DNA of 64,000 nucleotides from Azoarcus sp. (lineage in GTDB: Bacteria > Pseudomonadota > Gammaproteobacteria > Burkholderiales > Rhodocyclaceae), in the NCBI GenBank assembly GCA_020725025.1, contig DYFV01000013.1, forward strand, positions 26,727 through 90,726, given 5' to 3'. The position numbers and the translations under genes were made by a program. Below the pieces are notes generated by a model. That model saw nothing but the letters and a program-made list of their open reading frames with translations, was not told the origin of the DNA and searched no databases. Every line of letters starts with the position of its first letter. Within the stretch, counting starts at the first letter, position 1. Of this stretch, positions 18,235 through 27,317 are shown one piece after another.

Positions 18235-18561
18235 ATGCGCAGAATGCTCGGCAAGGGCCTCCTTGCCGTCCTTGCCGCGGCTGCGTCTTGCGCGGCCGCG
18301 TCGGAGGCCGAGCACCACGTGGCCATCGCGGGCTACAAGTACTCGCCCGCGGAAATCCGCATCAAGCCAGGCGACACCGTCGTGTGGACGAACGGCGAGA
18401 AGCGCACCAGCCATTCCATCCTGTTCAAGGCCACGGGCGAAGAGTCCGAGCGCCTCTTTCCCGGCGAGACCTGGTCCAAGGTCTTTCCGCATGCCGGACG
18501 CTACGACTACACCTGCGGACCGCACCCCGAGATGCTCGGCGTCGTCATCGTTGGCGAATGA
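18235..18561 (+). CDS. periplasmic cupredoxin (plastocyanin/amicyanin-like)
   Basis: The product is 108 aa with a signal peptide of ~22-25 residues (ALA-rich, SCAAASEA). The mature domain is a small type-1 copper protein: a first His in TSHSILF and then the C-terminal loop YTCGPHPEMLG with Cys, His and Met ligands. This loop spacing is the short amicyanin/pseudoazurin-like type. It should be a soluble periplasmic electron carrier. GAGGAGAG about 4-5 nt upstream supports the ATG. No partner oxidase or dehydrogenase lies nearby. It is the last clearly core gene before the accessory island. Confidence 0.85.
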   Translation: MRRMLGKGLLAVLAAAASCAAASEAEHHVAIAGYKYSPAEIRIKPGDTVVWTNGEKRTSHSILFKATGEESERLFPGETWSKVFPHAGRYDYTCGPHPEMLGVVIVGE

Positions 18562-18736
18562 CCGCTTCCAGGGGCGGCGCGGCGAGCTTCGTTGTCGTGG
18601 AGAGCATCGGCGCATCCGCACTGGAGCAACGGATTCGGATCCACGGCTGGGGAGGCTCGCCGTTGGATGGAAGGCGAGGGGAGGTCCGGTCTTCGGCCAA
18701 AGCGGACGCCCAACCTCTCAACATCTTTAGTCCGTT

Positions 18737-18922
18737 ATGCAGCAGTTAGCAGACGCCGGATTGAAAATCCGCGTGTCTGGCAGCGTTCGTGGGGCCATCA
18801 GCGGCGGCAGCGACTGGGGCGCCGCGGTCCTCCAAGCATGGACCGATGCCGACCAGGCGCTCTGGGCTGGGGTGCTGAACTTCTGGTTCCTGGGCCGCGT
18901 CTTCGACCGGGTGCGGTCGTGA
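18737..18922 (+). CDS. small phage-type protein preceding endolysin
   Basis: The product is 61 aa. It has a KIRVSGSVRG start-like stretch and a hydrophobic C-terminal part (LWAGVLNFWFLG) that could be a single membrane segment, as in small holin-like or spanin-adjacent phage proteins. Its stop overlaps the GTG start of the endolysin (GTGA), a coupling typical of phage lysis cassettes. The start is uncertain, since no ribosome site precedes the ATG at 18737. Function unknown. Confidence 0.45.
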   Translation: MQQLADAGLKIRVSGSVRGAISGGSDWGAAVLQAWTDADQALWAGVLNFWFLGRVFDRVRS

Positions 18923-19395
18923 TCGCGGTGCCACAGGCGGCCATCGATCTCGCCAAGCGCTTCGAGGGGTTTCATCGGGTGCCGAGAGCCGATCCCGTCC
19001 GCGCGCACCCCTACGTCTGCCCGGCTGGCTACTGGACGATCGGCTACGGCCGGCTGTGCGACCCGAAGAATCCGCCGATCACGGAGGACGAGGCTGAGCG
19101 CTATCTGGCGGACGACCTGATGACTGCGCTGACCGCGACGCTGCGCTTCTACCCAGTGTTGGCGACCGAGCCCGAGGAGCGACTCGCGGCCATCGTCGAC
19201 TTCACGTTCAACCTAGGCGCCGGGCGGCTACAGACATCGACGTTGCGGCGGCGGGTCAATCAGCGGGACTGGTCAGGCGCTGCCACCGAACTGCGCCGAT
19301 GGGTTCACGGTGGTGGGAAGGTGCTTCCTGGCCTTGTCGCTCGGCGCGAAGCCGAAGTCATGCTCGTCTCGACCGACCTCACACGCCAATCCTGA
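18919..19395 (+). CDS. phage endolysin, glycoside hydrolase family 24 (T4-lysozyme type)
   Basis: The product is 158 aa from GTG 18919. The catalytic triad of the family appears as Glu16 (RFEGF), Cys34 and Thr40 (VCPAGYWTIGYG). The Cys replaces the Asp of T4 lysozyme, as in many R/RrrD-like enzymes. About nine extra residues lie between Glu16 and Cys34 compared with the usual eight-residue gap. It cleaves the MurNAc-GlcNAc bond of peptidoglycan. No signal peptide is present, so release needs a holin. It stands with one small upstream gene and no other phage genes, so it is a prophage relic or cargo of the island. Its 3' end overlaps the convergent PLD gene by 17 bp. Confidence 0.85.
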   Translation: MIAVPQAAIDLAKRFEGFHRVPRADPVRAHPYVCPAGYWTIGYGRLCDPKNPPITEDEAERYLADDLMTALTATLRFYPVLATEPEERLAAIVDFTFNLGAGRLQTSTLRRRVNQRDWSGAATELRRWVHGGGKVLPGLVARREAEVMLVSTDLTRQS

Positions 19396-20731
19396 CGTTG
19401 TAGCCCAGCGCCCGCAGCCCCTTGCTGGTGCGCATGTTCCGTGGCGGGAACTCGTCAGGGCGGGCCCAGCCGACAACCTCTCCAAGGCTGCTCAGGCCGA
19501 TGTGAGGGATTGCCCACTGGTCGCTGCGGATCGCGTTCCAGAGTCGGGCCGCGACGCTTCCGTTGCCCCAGACAACATAGTTCAACAGCTCGAGCACGGT
19601 CTTGCCGTCGCGTGACCGCTGCCGCCAGAGCCATTCGCCGAACTTTTGAACCTTGTCGTCGCCTGCCTGCGGGCTGTCGGGCAGGCCCAGATGCTCGTTC
19701 TCCTGCTTGATTGCATGGTCTCGGATCGCATGCACGCGCGAGATGGCATCGACAAACTCCTCCTCGCTCAGCTTCAGAATGTGGTCGCGTGCCAATAGAT
19801 CGTGCAGTCGCGGCGACCACTCGTAGATCGTGCGCTCCTCGAAGGAGTGATCGAAGTCGGCGGCATGCCACCAATCCAATGCATCCAGCAAGGCCATCTC
19901 TGGGTTCTTGGAGTTCCTGGCGAAGAACTCCTCGTAGGGGTGGCGGTTTCCGTCCTTGACCTGCTTGTAGTAGTAGGCATGCAGGAACTGGTCGGCCTGA
20001 ACGCCAGGGGCCACCGATGCGTCGATCCAGCTCGGCTTGGCGCCCGGCGCGGAGACCCTGGCGGCGATAGCACGCATCACCTGCAGTGTGTCGTTCCAGT
20101 CCTGCTCGAACTTGTGAAAGCGCTTCTCGGACGACCGCTTCGTGTCGACGAACACCAAGCCCCGGTTCTTCGGCAGCAGTCGGTCCTTGTCGAACTGCTG
20201 CTCCAACCCATAGTCGCGCTTCGCAAGGTCTGAGCGGCGATCCGCAAGACGAAGCTGCTCTTGGTAGATCTCCTTGGTCAGCGGCCGCGCTCGGTCATCC
20301 ACTTCCTCGAAGAAATGCAGGAGCTCCCGCTCCATGCCTGTCTCGACAAGCTCGTCATGCGACAGGAACGTACCGGCCTCGATGTTCGAGATCCATGCTC
20401 GATCGGACAGGTTGGCGGACCCGACATACGCGCCGGCATCCACCCACCAGATGACCTTCGCATGCAGGATGTCGGGTACCAACTTGCAGTCGAAGTTCGG
20501 ACTGGCTTTGTCGAGAAACCACTTCAGCACCGCCGGATCGACGGCCACGGTGTAGTCATACCTACCGAAGAACTCCAGTGGTTTCAGGTGCTTTGCGCAA
20601 GCCTCGAACAGCTGCAGGTTGTCGCGGTTGGCGTATGCAACCGCCGCCCGAACGCGCGTGCAGGGCTCGATGACCTCGGCGAGAAGGTTCTGAAGTAGCT
20701 GCTTGTTGAGGGGGCCGGCAATGAAGCGCAT
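19379..20731 (-). CDS. phospholipase-D-like nuclease of the defence operon
   Basis: The product is 450 aa. One HKD motif is clear: His90 and Lys92 (DILHAKVIWW), Asp98 and GSANLSD at 104-110. A second HKD is not visible, so dimerisation would be needed for activity, as in single-HKD nucleases. Residues ~120-450 are alpha-helical with no recognised domain. It is the last gene of a five-gene leftward operon with a helicase, methylase and ATPase, starting ~24 nt after the ATPase gene. By analogy with PLD proteins of DISARM-type systems it is a candidate nuclease effector. Lipid hydrolysis is less likely, because there is no signal or membrane segment. Confidence 0.75.
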   Translation of the reverse strand: MRFIAGPLNKQLLQNLLAEVIEPCTRVRAAVAYANRDNLQLFEACAKHLKPLEFFGRYDYTVAVDPAVLKWFLDKASPNFDCKLVPDILHAKVIWWVDAGAYVGSANLSDRAWISNIEAGTFLSHDELVETGMERELLHFFEEVDDRARPLTKEIYQEQLRLADRRSDLAKRDYGLEQQFDKDRLLPKNRGLVFVDTKRSSEKRFHKFEQDWNDTLQVMRAIAARVSAPGAKPSWIDASVAPGVQADQFLHAYYYKQVKDGNRHPYEEFFARNSKNPEMALLDALDWWHAADFDHSFEERTIYEWSPRLHDLLARDHILKLSEEEFVDAISRVHAIRDHAIKQENEHLGLPDSPQAGDDKVQKFGEWLWRQRSRDGKTVLELLNYVVWGNGSVAARLWNAIRSDQWAIPHIGLSSLGEVVGWARPDEFPPRNMRTSKGLRALGYNVRIGV

Positions 20732-20754
20732 GTCTGTCTTTTAGTGCCGACCAA

Positions 20755-23700
20755 TCACTCAGCCTTCCAGCCCGCCTTGACCTGCGCCAGCACGGCGTTC
20801 ACCTTGTCGACGACCGTCTGATCGACCTGACTGCCGTCGCCGATCTCCACCGTCACCCGGATGCGCAGCGGATGGCCCGCAGTGGCCTCGCGCAGCGCAT
20901 CGATATGGTCGGCAAGGTCCTGGACCTCGTGCGTCTGGAGATCCGCGCTGGCCGCCTTCGATCCGTAGTGCTTGGGCGGAGGCGGCTCCTTGGCCTCGCT
21001 CTTGCGGGTCACGATCTTGACTGCCGCTGCGCCGCCAAGGTCGCACGGCCAAGCACCCGAGTCGAGGGTCCGTTCGATCAGGCCCAGCCGGAAGGCCTCA
21101 TCGAGGGCGCTGACAACCCGCGTCCAGGGCAGCACTTTCCCCGCCTTGGACGAAAGGGCTGCATGGATGAGATGAGCATTGGTCGCGTCGCCCTGCCAAG
21201 CCGTAGGCAGCTGTACCGGCAACACATCAACGCTGGCGAGCGGAAGCGGCGGCGCGAACAGCTGTGCCGTGTCGTTCACGAATCCCGCGGGCACGTCCTC
21301 GGCCAGCACACTCACCGTCCCGTTCACCAACCAGACGCGGCCGCTCTTGACGGCGGCCGCCACTGCGTCGGTGATCGCCTGCGGTATGGCCTCGGGAATC
21401 AGCAGGTTCTCGGTGTAGCCGCCCTTGTCGACCTCGACGAAATGCTTGCCGGAGAAGTACGCCGAAAGGTCGGCCAGGGTCACGGGCTCCTTGTCCCACA
21501 GACCGGGCAGCTTGTTGGGGCCCAGCAGCTGCGCGTCCAACTCCGAAAGCGAGGCTGCATCCGACAGCACCACTTCGAGGCTGGAGTCCTGAACGGCGTT
21601 GTCGTCGGGGCGGCACTTCCAGAAGGTGCGTGTCGACTTGTCGGCTCGCGTCACCCGCAGCACGAACTCGCCCGCCTCGCAGCCCTGCAGCAGCGTCTCC
21701 AAGATCGCCGCCCGGTTCAACATCTTCGGCAACTTAGCTGTCGCAGCGAAGGCTCCGACAAGATTCTTGACGAAGCGCGCCTTGTCGCCGGCGCTCCACA
21801 GATCGAATGGACCGCCCGGCAGCAGCGCCTCGGCGTTGACAGCCGTGCTCTCGATCCGCAGGCGCTTGTCCGCGACCATCTTGGGGAAGAGCGGGTCGTT
21901 GTCGACGTTGATGCGGTATGCGGCCACGTCGTTGCCGTCGTTCACCGTCACCGCGATGCAGTAGGCCATGACGATCTGCGACACCATTTCGCCGCGGGCC
22001 GCGCGAATGTTGCCCTCAAGGCGCGTCGTTGCAGCCGTGTCGATGTCGCTGCGCTCCTTGAGCATCTCGCGGACCTTCTCCCAACCGAGCAGGTCACGCA
22101 CCTTCTCGCGTGCGACGTCGATGCCGTCCTTTGACGGGACGGCCAACACCACCGCATTGCGGTTCTGAGCGCGGGGCTTCTCGGGTCCGGTCGTTTCGTC
22201 GATGAAGCGCTTGGCCTCGGCACTCGGCTTGCCGTTGCTCGCCGCCTTCGGGCCCAGCACCGCGTAGTGAAACTCGCCGTCGTCTTCGATGTCCGCCGGG
22301 CGAGCCGGCAGCACGTGGACCTTGGCGCCAGCACCGCGTGCGCCTTCGGTCAGCTTGCCTGCGCCGCGAATCTCTTTCTCCAGAACCTCATCGACCAGGG
22401 TGGCGCTGACGTTCTGGCGGGCGTCATGATGCATCTGCTTCAGATTCGGCTTGGAGCCGAGGCGCCACACCTTTGGCAAGCCGCCTTCACGATCCCCGGT
22501 GAAGGTGTCATCGAGATACCAGGACGCATCGGACCACCGAGTCAGCCCCTTGTCCAACTCGATCCGATCCGGGGAACCGACACCGATCAAGATCTTGAGC
22601 TCGCGCGTGGTCGCGCGCTGCCCGATGGGCTGGGAGTGCAGGAACGTCGCCATGACGGCTTGTTCGATCTCCCGCTGCTGAACGCCGAGCAACCCGTCCT
22701 GTGCCTTGCGTGCATGCACGAGCTCGGCCTCCAGGATGGCCGTCCAGTTCTGCCGCCGGCCTTCGTACTGCTCCAGCTGCGCCACGTTAGCCAACTCGCG
22801 CGCGGCCACACTGAGCCCTTCCGACTTCGGCTCCACCAGGAAAATCTGGGGGCCGATAAGCGGTTGCTTATCCCACTTCACCGCGTCGCGCAGTGCGGAA
22901 GCCAGGGTCTTGAGGATGCCTCGCGTCTGCTGAAACCCTTCGAGCTGGGTCCACTTCTGGTACAGGGTCTCGATCAAGGCCGGGTGGAAGGGGTAGGCGT
23001 CGGTGTATCGCTTCTCCTCAGCGGCACGGTTCTTCGCGGTGTAGTCATCGATTTCCTGCACGCCATTGAGCGCGCCGAAGACCTGGCTGGGCCACTGCGT
23101 GCGGTCGGTATAGCTCTCCAGCTTGAGCAGCCGGCGCCGAAGGATCTCGGGCACGTCCTGGCTTTCGACGGGCTGGATGCCTTCGTCGGCCACCCGCTTG
23201 AATTCGTCGTACAGCTCCTTGCTGATCTGCTTGCCGAGCTCGTCCATCTTGCCGGGATCAGAGGCGAGCAGCGAGGCCACCAGGCAGCACCGCGGTACCT
23301 TGGCGACGGCCTGGGTCAGGCTGTGCATGAACTCCCGCATGCGGCCAATCCACGCGGGATCGGTATCTGCCATCACACGAACGAACCACAGCACCTCGTC
23401 GAACAGGATCAGCACGCCGGCCCCATCCTTGCGCGCGAGCTTGAGCAGATCCTCCATCACCCCGGTGGCTGGCGGGGTCGCGCGTTCAGTGCCGTCATCC
23501 TTCAGCAGCTTCATGCCCGCAGTGCCGGCCAGCTGCCAGGCAATCGCGCTCCACGGCATCTTGATCGTCGCCACGCTGCCATCGGGCGCGGTCACTTCCA
23601 TGCCCTTCTCGGCATCCAGGCGGTCGAACACCACGGAGGCCACATGCGCCTTCGGCAACCCGCCTTCCAGGGCGCAGTGCGCCTTGAACTGCTGTACCGC

Positions 23701-24036
23701 CGGGACGTCGGGAAGGCTCGCGGGATCGCGCACCAGATGCACCAACGTGATCAGCGAGTGCGTCTTGCCGCCGCCGAAGGTCATGTGCAGCTGGCGGACG
23801 GCCTTCTCGGACTTGCCTGCCAGGCGGTGGGTGACGTCACGCGCCAGATCGCGCAGCTTGACCGTGGGATACGTGAGCGCGAAGAACTCCTTGGCGTCGT
23901 GATAGACACCCGAGTTGCGGCCCATCACGACGTCGTACAAGTCGGCGGCGAACTGCTTCTGAGAGAGCTCCTGATTCGTGATGTCGTCGCGCAGCTGCAC
24001 GACCTGGTGCCAGGGCTTGGTGGTGGTCTTGGCCAT
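20755..24036 (-). CDS. DUF499-type AAA+ ATPase of the defence operon
   Basis: The product is 1093 aa. The Walker A motif is within LHMTFGGGKTHS (Lys91) and Walker B within VLILFDEVLWF (209-217). The acidic LILFDE is followed by an arginine-rich region near SRIRE-like helices. Size and motif order fit the DUF499 (COG1483) ATPases that travel with DUF1156 methylases and SNF2 helicases. The C-terminal third includes a KEPPPPKHYG linker and a small alpha/beta domain. The protein is cytosolic and probably forms a complex with the methylase or helicase and uses ATP to sense or process invading DNA. AAGGAG precedes the ATG at 24036. It begins 18 nt after the methylase stop. Confidence 0.85.
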   Translation of the reverse strand: MAKTTTKPWHQVVQLRDDITNQELSQKQFAADLYDVVMGRNSGVYHDAKEFFALTYPTVKLRDLARDVTHRLAGKSEKAVRQLHMTFGGGKTHSLITLVHLVRDPASLPDVPAVQQFKAHCALEGGLPKAHVASVVFDRLDAEKGMEVTAPDGSVATIKMPWSAIAWQLAGTAGMKLLKDDGTERATPPATGVMEDLLKLARKDGAGVLILFDEVLWFVRVMADTDPAWIGRMREFMHSLTQAVAKVPRCCLVASLLASDPGKMDELGKQISKELYDEFKRVADEGIQPVESQDVPEILRRRLLKLESYTDRTQWPSQVFGALNGVQEIDDYTAKNRAAEEKRYTDAYPFHPALIETLYQKWTQLEGFQQTRGILKTLASALRDAVKWDKQPLIGPQIFLVEPKSEGLSVAARELANVAQLEQYEGRRQNWTAILEAELVHARKAQDGLLGVQQREIEQAVMATFLHSQPIGQRATTRELKILIGVGSPDRIELDKGLTRWSDASWYLDDTFTGDREGGLPKVWRLGSKPNLKQMHHDARQNVSATLVDEVLEKEIRGAGKLTEGARGAGAKVHVLPARPADIEDDGEFHYAVLGPKAASNGKPSAEAKRFIDETTGPEKPRAQNRNAVVLAVPSKDGIDVAREKVRDLLGWEKVREMLKERSDIDTAATTRLEGNIRAARGEMVSQIVMAYCIAVTVNDGNDVAAYRINVDNDPLFPKMVADKRLRIESTAVNAEALLPGGPFDLWSAGDKARFVKNLVGAFAATAKLPKMLNRAAILETLLQGCEAGEFVLRVTRADKSTRTFWKCRPDDNAVQDSSLEVVLSDAASLSELDAQLLGPNKLPGLWDKEPVTLADLSAYFSGKHFVEVDKGGYTENLLIPEAIPQAITDAVAAAVKSGRVWLVNGTVSVLAEDVPAGFVNDTAQLFAPPLPLASVDVLPVQLPTAWQGDATNAHLIHAALSSKAGKVLPWTRVVSALDEAFRLGLIERTLDSGAWPCDLGGAAAVKIVTRKSEAKEPPPPKHYGSKAASADLQTHEVQDLADHIDALREATAGHPLRIRVTVEIGDGSQVDQTVVDKVNAVLAQVKAGWKAE

Positions 24037-24054
24037 CGTTGCTTCTCCTTGTCC

Positions 24055-27000
24055 TTATTCCAGCCCGAGCGGAGCCTGCGCGGTACTGCCGACCGAGCGC
24101 AGGTAGTTTTGCAGCCGTTCCAGGATCGAACGTTCTTCGACGCCCTGTTCGTTCATCTCAATCAGAGCTTGAATCAGTTGCGCGAACACCTGGCTGCGGC
24201 GCAGAGCGCGGCTGTCGAGGTAATCGTTGACCTTGACGACGTCGCCAGCCACCCACAGCTGCATCAGCTTGTGCACTTGATCGATCAGCGGAATGGCGCG
24301 GCCACTGGCCGTCTCCATGCCCAGCGAGCGGTGCTTGCGGGCGCGCCAGTCCTTCAACTTGTACTTGCCGCCACCGCCCGAGGACGAAGCCTCCTCGACA
24401 TCGCCGTCCTCGTCGTCGCCCGACGCATCTTCGTCCTCGGCCTCGGCCGCGCCGCCGCTGCGTGCCAGCAGCTCATACTGATCGGCCAGCTCGCGCTCCG
24501 AGAGCCCGCACGAGACGGCGTAGAGGATGCACGGCCCGGCTGGCGCTTCCTTGAGGCCGAAGTCGTTGCGGTGGAGCAGGTAGTACGTGGTCACGTCGTC
24601 CAGCGGGTGGTCGCCAGGCGTGGGTTCGGTCTGTCCGTGCGAGAGCACGCGGCCGACGACGAAGTCCACCACGATGCGACGCACGTGGCCAAGGAAGTCG
24701 GTGACCGACATCAACGCCCCAGGCTCGGACGCCTTCTTGACCGCCGGATAGCGGCTGTACGACTCCAAGGCCGGTCCAGTGGCAGCCCAGATGAAGTCAG
24801 GGCCGCGGATGCCGGCATCCCAGAAGTCACGCAGCTTGGTCGTGATGCTCGACTCCATTTCCTTGAGAACCTGGGTGTCCCATCCGGCGCGGGCGAGCGG
24901 ATCACGCTTCCTGCAAACCAGCCAAACCGAAGAAGCCAGGGATGCTCTGCCATGATTTCGGACGCCCCCCCTCATTTCTGTGGCAATCGGCCAGCTTCCG
25001 TCAACGACAAAGCCGGTTCGAATGATTGCGGTAACCAGGGTTTCCCACGCATCGGGCTGCTTGTGTGCAAAGACGATTACCAATCTCCCCGAAGGTCCCA
25101 GGGCCTTATGGCACGCCGCAAAGGCTCGTGCCATACCCTCCTCGTAGTTGCGCTTTGAGGCCTCCTTGCTGCCGCCGAACCGGGCGGCATCGTCGATCAG
25201 CTCGCCGTCACCTTCTTCATGGTTCCACTTGGGCGCAAGCGGATTAGCAAAAGCTGAACTAAGTTCAGGCGATAGGCCGTGGAGTGTCCTTCTCAGCCAG
25301 ATGTAAAAGAAGTCCATCAAGTCTGAGTAGGGAATCGCGTCGTAATAGGGCGGATCGGTTACGACAATGTCCTGCTCGGAAACGACGCGCATTGCACTCT
25401 GGTTCAATACGGTCGCGGCCGGAACTTCGGCAAACGTCGCTGTTGTCAATCCGTCAACTACCGACGCCACATTTGAGAGTGCGCCATAGAAGAATCTGTC
25501 GTTTGGCGCGAGTGGATTGCCTTCAGCAAAATCCCACGTAATGGGCAGGGCATATCGCAGGAAAGTCTGCTTAACCTCCTGTGCCTTGGGCTCCCAGATA
25601 CAGATCGTGCTGAGATAGTTCGCCATTCTGTCCAAGGCCACAGCGAGAAGCGCTTGAACTGCGTCTGAGTAAGCCGCATCTGACCCTAGTCGGTCGCGGA
25701 GCTGTCGAATTGCCAAGATGAAGCGGGCAATGGCCGTCATCTGGCGCGCTGTGAATAGCTTCGACCACTGATCTAACCCATAGGCATCGACCGAAAATGC
25801 TCGGGATGCCCCTGTACCACCTTTTGGCGTAGGCTCCTTCGGGAGGCCAAAGGGAACCTCGGAGAACAGCGCGTCAAGTTCCCCGTGCGCCACTTGATTT
25901 GCGCGCACCTCCATTTCGGTCGGTAGCCTGAACTCCTTGCCACCTGGAGCTTCAACTGCGACAGCAGTGATTCGTGCGGACATTCGACCTGCTCGCCCTT
26001 CGAGCCTTATGTCCTCCAGCGTCATGATCGTTCCGCAGCAAGGGCAAGTCGAACCTGATCGACTCATCGTGCCGGCCCCCACGCGCTTGTCGAACTCGCG
26101 CTTCTGAGCGGCGTTTCCACCCTGGACTTTGACGTTTGAGTCGATGTGGAAGTCGACCCCGGACCTGTCGTCCCTCGGTCGCATGCAAAGGACAACTCGC
26201 TTGTCGTCCTTCTTAGCCAACCACCTTGTCTTCAGCAGCGGGATTTCGGCTCGACAGGCCTTGCAGTGGACCGTCCGCGCCCAGAGGTATGCCACGGTAG
26301 GTTTTGCCACCCAACGTGGATTAGCAGGATTGTCCAGATACGCTGCGTCGAAGCCAGCGTTAAGGAGGGCGGTCTGCGGCTCGCCACTATCATCGACCGG
26401 GACATGCTTCAAGATGTCGTCGGTATCTAACTTCACCCTTTGATAGGGGGTAAGCGTGCAGAACTCTGCGTAAACAGGGTAGAGACGCGCCAGATCCTTG
26501 CGGGCTTCGCGCAACACTCTGCGGCCCCACGCTCGAACATGCCATCCAAGTCCTGCTCTTAGCAGTTCCGGGTCGAGCCCGGGGTTTTCCAGGAGGCTCA
26601 GGTTCTCGCCACGGGCAACCGTCTCCATTGCACTGGCTGGTGGAAGGGCCGAGCGAGCAGATTCCAGTTGACCAAGGTGACGCCTTATCTGCGCCGCGGT
26701 CATGCCCTTTGCCCTGAGATAGCTGATCATAAAGTCAGCATCAGTGAGCGCGAAACTGGGCAATGGGTACTCGCATCCGGCCAGCGCCTGCGGGTACTCA
26801 AGCGTGCACCTCAAGATGAACCAGGCAACCGGATTGATATCTACCGCGGTCACCTCGCAGCCCAAGCGCATCGCCTCCAGAGGAATTGCGCCTCCTCCGG
26901 CGAATGGGTCGAGAACTCTGGGCGCACGACCGCCATATGCCTTGCGGATCTCTTCACGAAACCAGTCCATCCCTGGGCCAGCTTCACGACCCCAGGCCAG

Positions 27001-27306
27001 CACGCCCCCTTCAGTCTCCCAAGCCTCGATTTCTTCAGTGTGCCCGTTGGGCATCTTCTTCTTCTTCAACGTCTTGCTGAGCGTGCCGCCAAGACGCTTG
27101 AGGATCTCGTCGCGCTTCTCCTTGTCACCCGGGTCCGGCAACAGGGTGGCGATCAGCGCCGCACGGCTCGCCGCGAGGGGACGACGTGCAGGCCAGATGT
27201 GCAGCGTGGAGATGTGCCCGTGTCGCACGTTCTTCTCGTGGACCGAGTCAATCGACGTCTGCTTGAGCGGGAAGGCGACCTCGATGAGCCGCTTGTCGTT
27301 GTTCAT
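24055..27306 (-). CDS. DUF1156 DNA adenine-type methylase with zinc ribbon
   Basis: The product is 1083 aa. The N-terminal DUF1156 signature is present (HIWPARRPLAASRA, 36-49). The SAM-binding motif DPFAGGG is at 133-139 and catalytic motif IV DPPY at 651-654, the signature of amino-methylases (N6-adenine or N4-cytosine). A CPCCGTIM zinc ribbon lies near 418. A second pair of Cys (CKACRAE) lies just upstream. It should mark host DNA so that the system spares it. A low-complexity acidic stretch (EDEDASGDDEDGDVEE) lies near 960. ATG 27306 has AAGGA upstream and lies 11 nt after the preceding stop. GC content falls visibly over its middle (~24.9-26.9 kb), including both catalytic motifs. Confidence 0.88.
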   Translation of the reverse strand: MNNDKRLIEVAFPLKQTSIDSVHEKNVRHGHISTLHIWPARRPLAASRAALIATLLPDPGDKEKRDEILKRLGGTLSKTLKKKKMPNGHTEEIEAWETEGGVLAWGREAGPGMDWFREEIRKAYGGRAPRVLDPFAGGGAIPLEAMRLGCEVTAVDINPVAWFILRCTLEYPQALAGCEYPLPSFALTDADFMISYLRAKGMTAAQIRRHLGQLESARSALPPASAMETVARGENLSLLENPGLDPELLRAGLGWHVRAWGRRVLREARKDLARLYPVYAEFCTLTPYQRVKLDTDDILKHVPVDDSGEPQTALLNAGFDAAYLDNPANPRWVAKPTVAYLWARTVHCKACRAEIPLLKTRWLAKKDDKRVVLCMRPRDDRSGVDFHIDSNVKVQGGNAAQKREFDKRVGAGTMSRSGSTCPCCGTIMTLEDIRLEGRAGRMSARITAVAVEAPGGKEFRLPTEMEVRANQVAHGELDALFSEVPFGLPKEPTPKGGTGASRAFSVDAYGLDQWSKLFTARQMTAIARFILAIRQLRDRLGSDAAYSDAVQALLAVALDRMANYLSTICIWEPKAQEVKQTFLRYALPITWDFAEGNPLAPNDRFFYGALSNVASVVDGLTTATFAEVPAATVLNQSAMRVVSEQDIVVTDPPYYDAIPYSDLMDFFYIWLRRTLHGLSPELSSAFANPLAPKWNHEEGDGELIDDAARFGGSKEASKRNYEEGMARAFAACHKALGPSGRLVIVFAHKQPDAWETLVTAIIRTGFVVDGSWPIATEMRGGVRNHGRASLASSVWLVCRKRDPLARAGWDTQVLKEMESSITTKLRDFWDAGIRGPDFIWAATGPALESYSRYPAVKKASEPGALMSVTDFLGHVRRIVVDFVVGRVLSHGQTEPTPGDHPLDDVTTYYLLHRNDFGLKEAPAGPCILYAVSCGLSERELADQYELLARSGGAAEAEDEDASGDDEDGDVEEASSSGGGGKYKLKDWRARKHRSLGMETASGRAIPLIDQVHKLMQLWVAGDVVKVNDYLDSRALRRSQVFAQLIQALIEMNEQGVEERSILERLQNYLRSVGSTAQAPLGLE

Positions 27307-27317
27307 GGTTGGGTCCT

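Noticed and set aside
22267..25158. Long plus-strand frame across the ATPase and methylase genes
   Set aside because: It crosses a gene boundary and opposes proteins with intact catalytic motifs.
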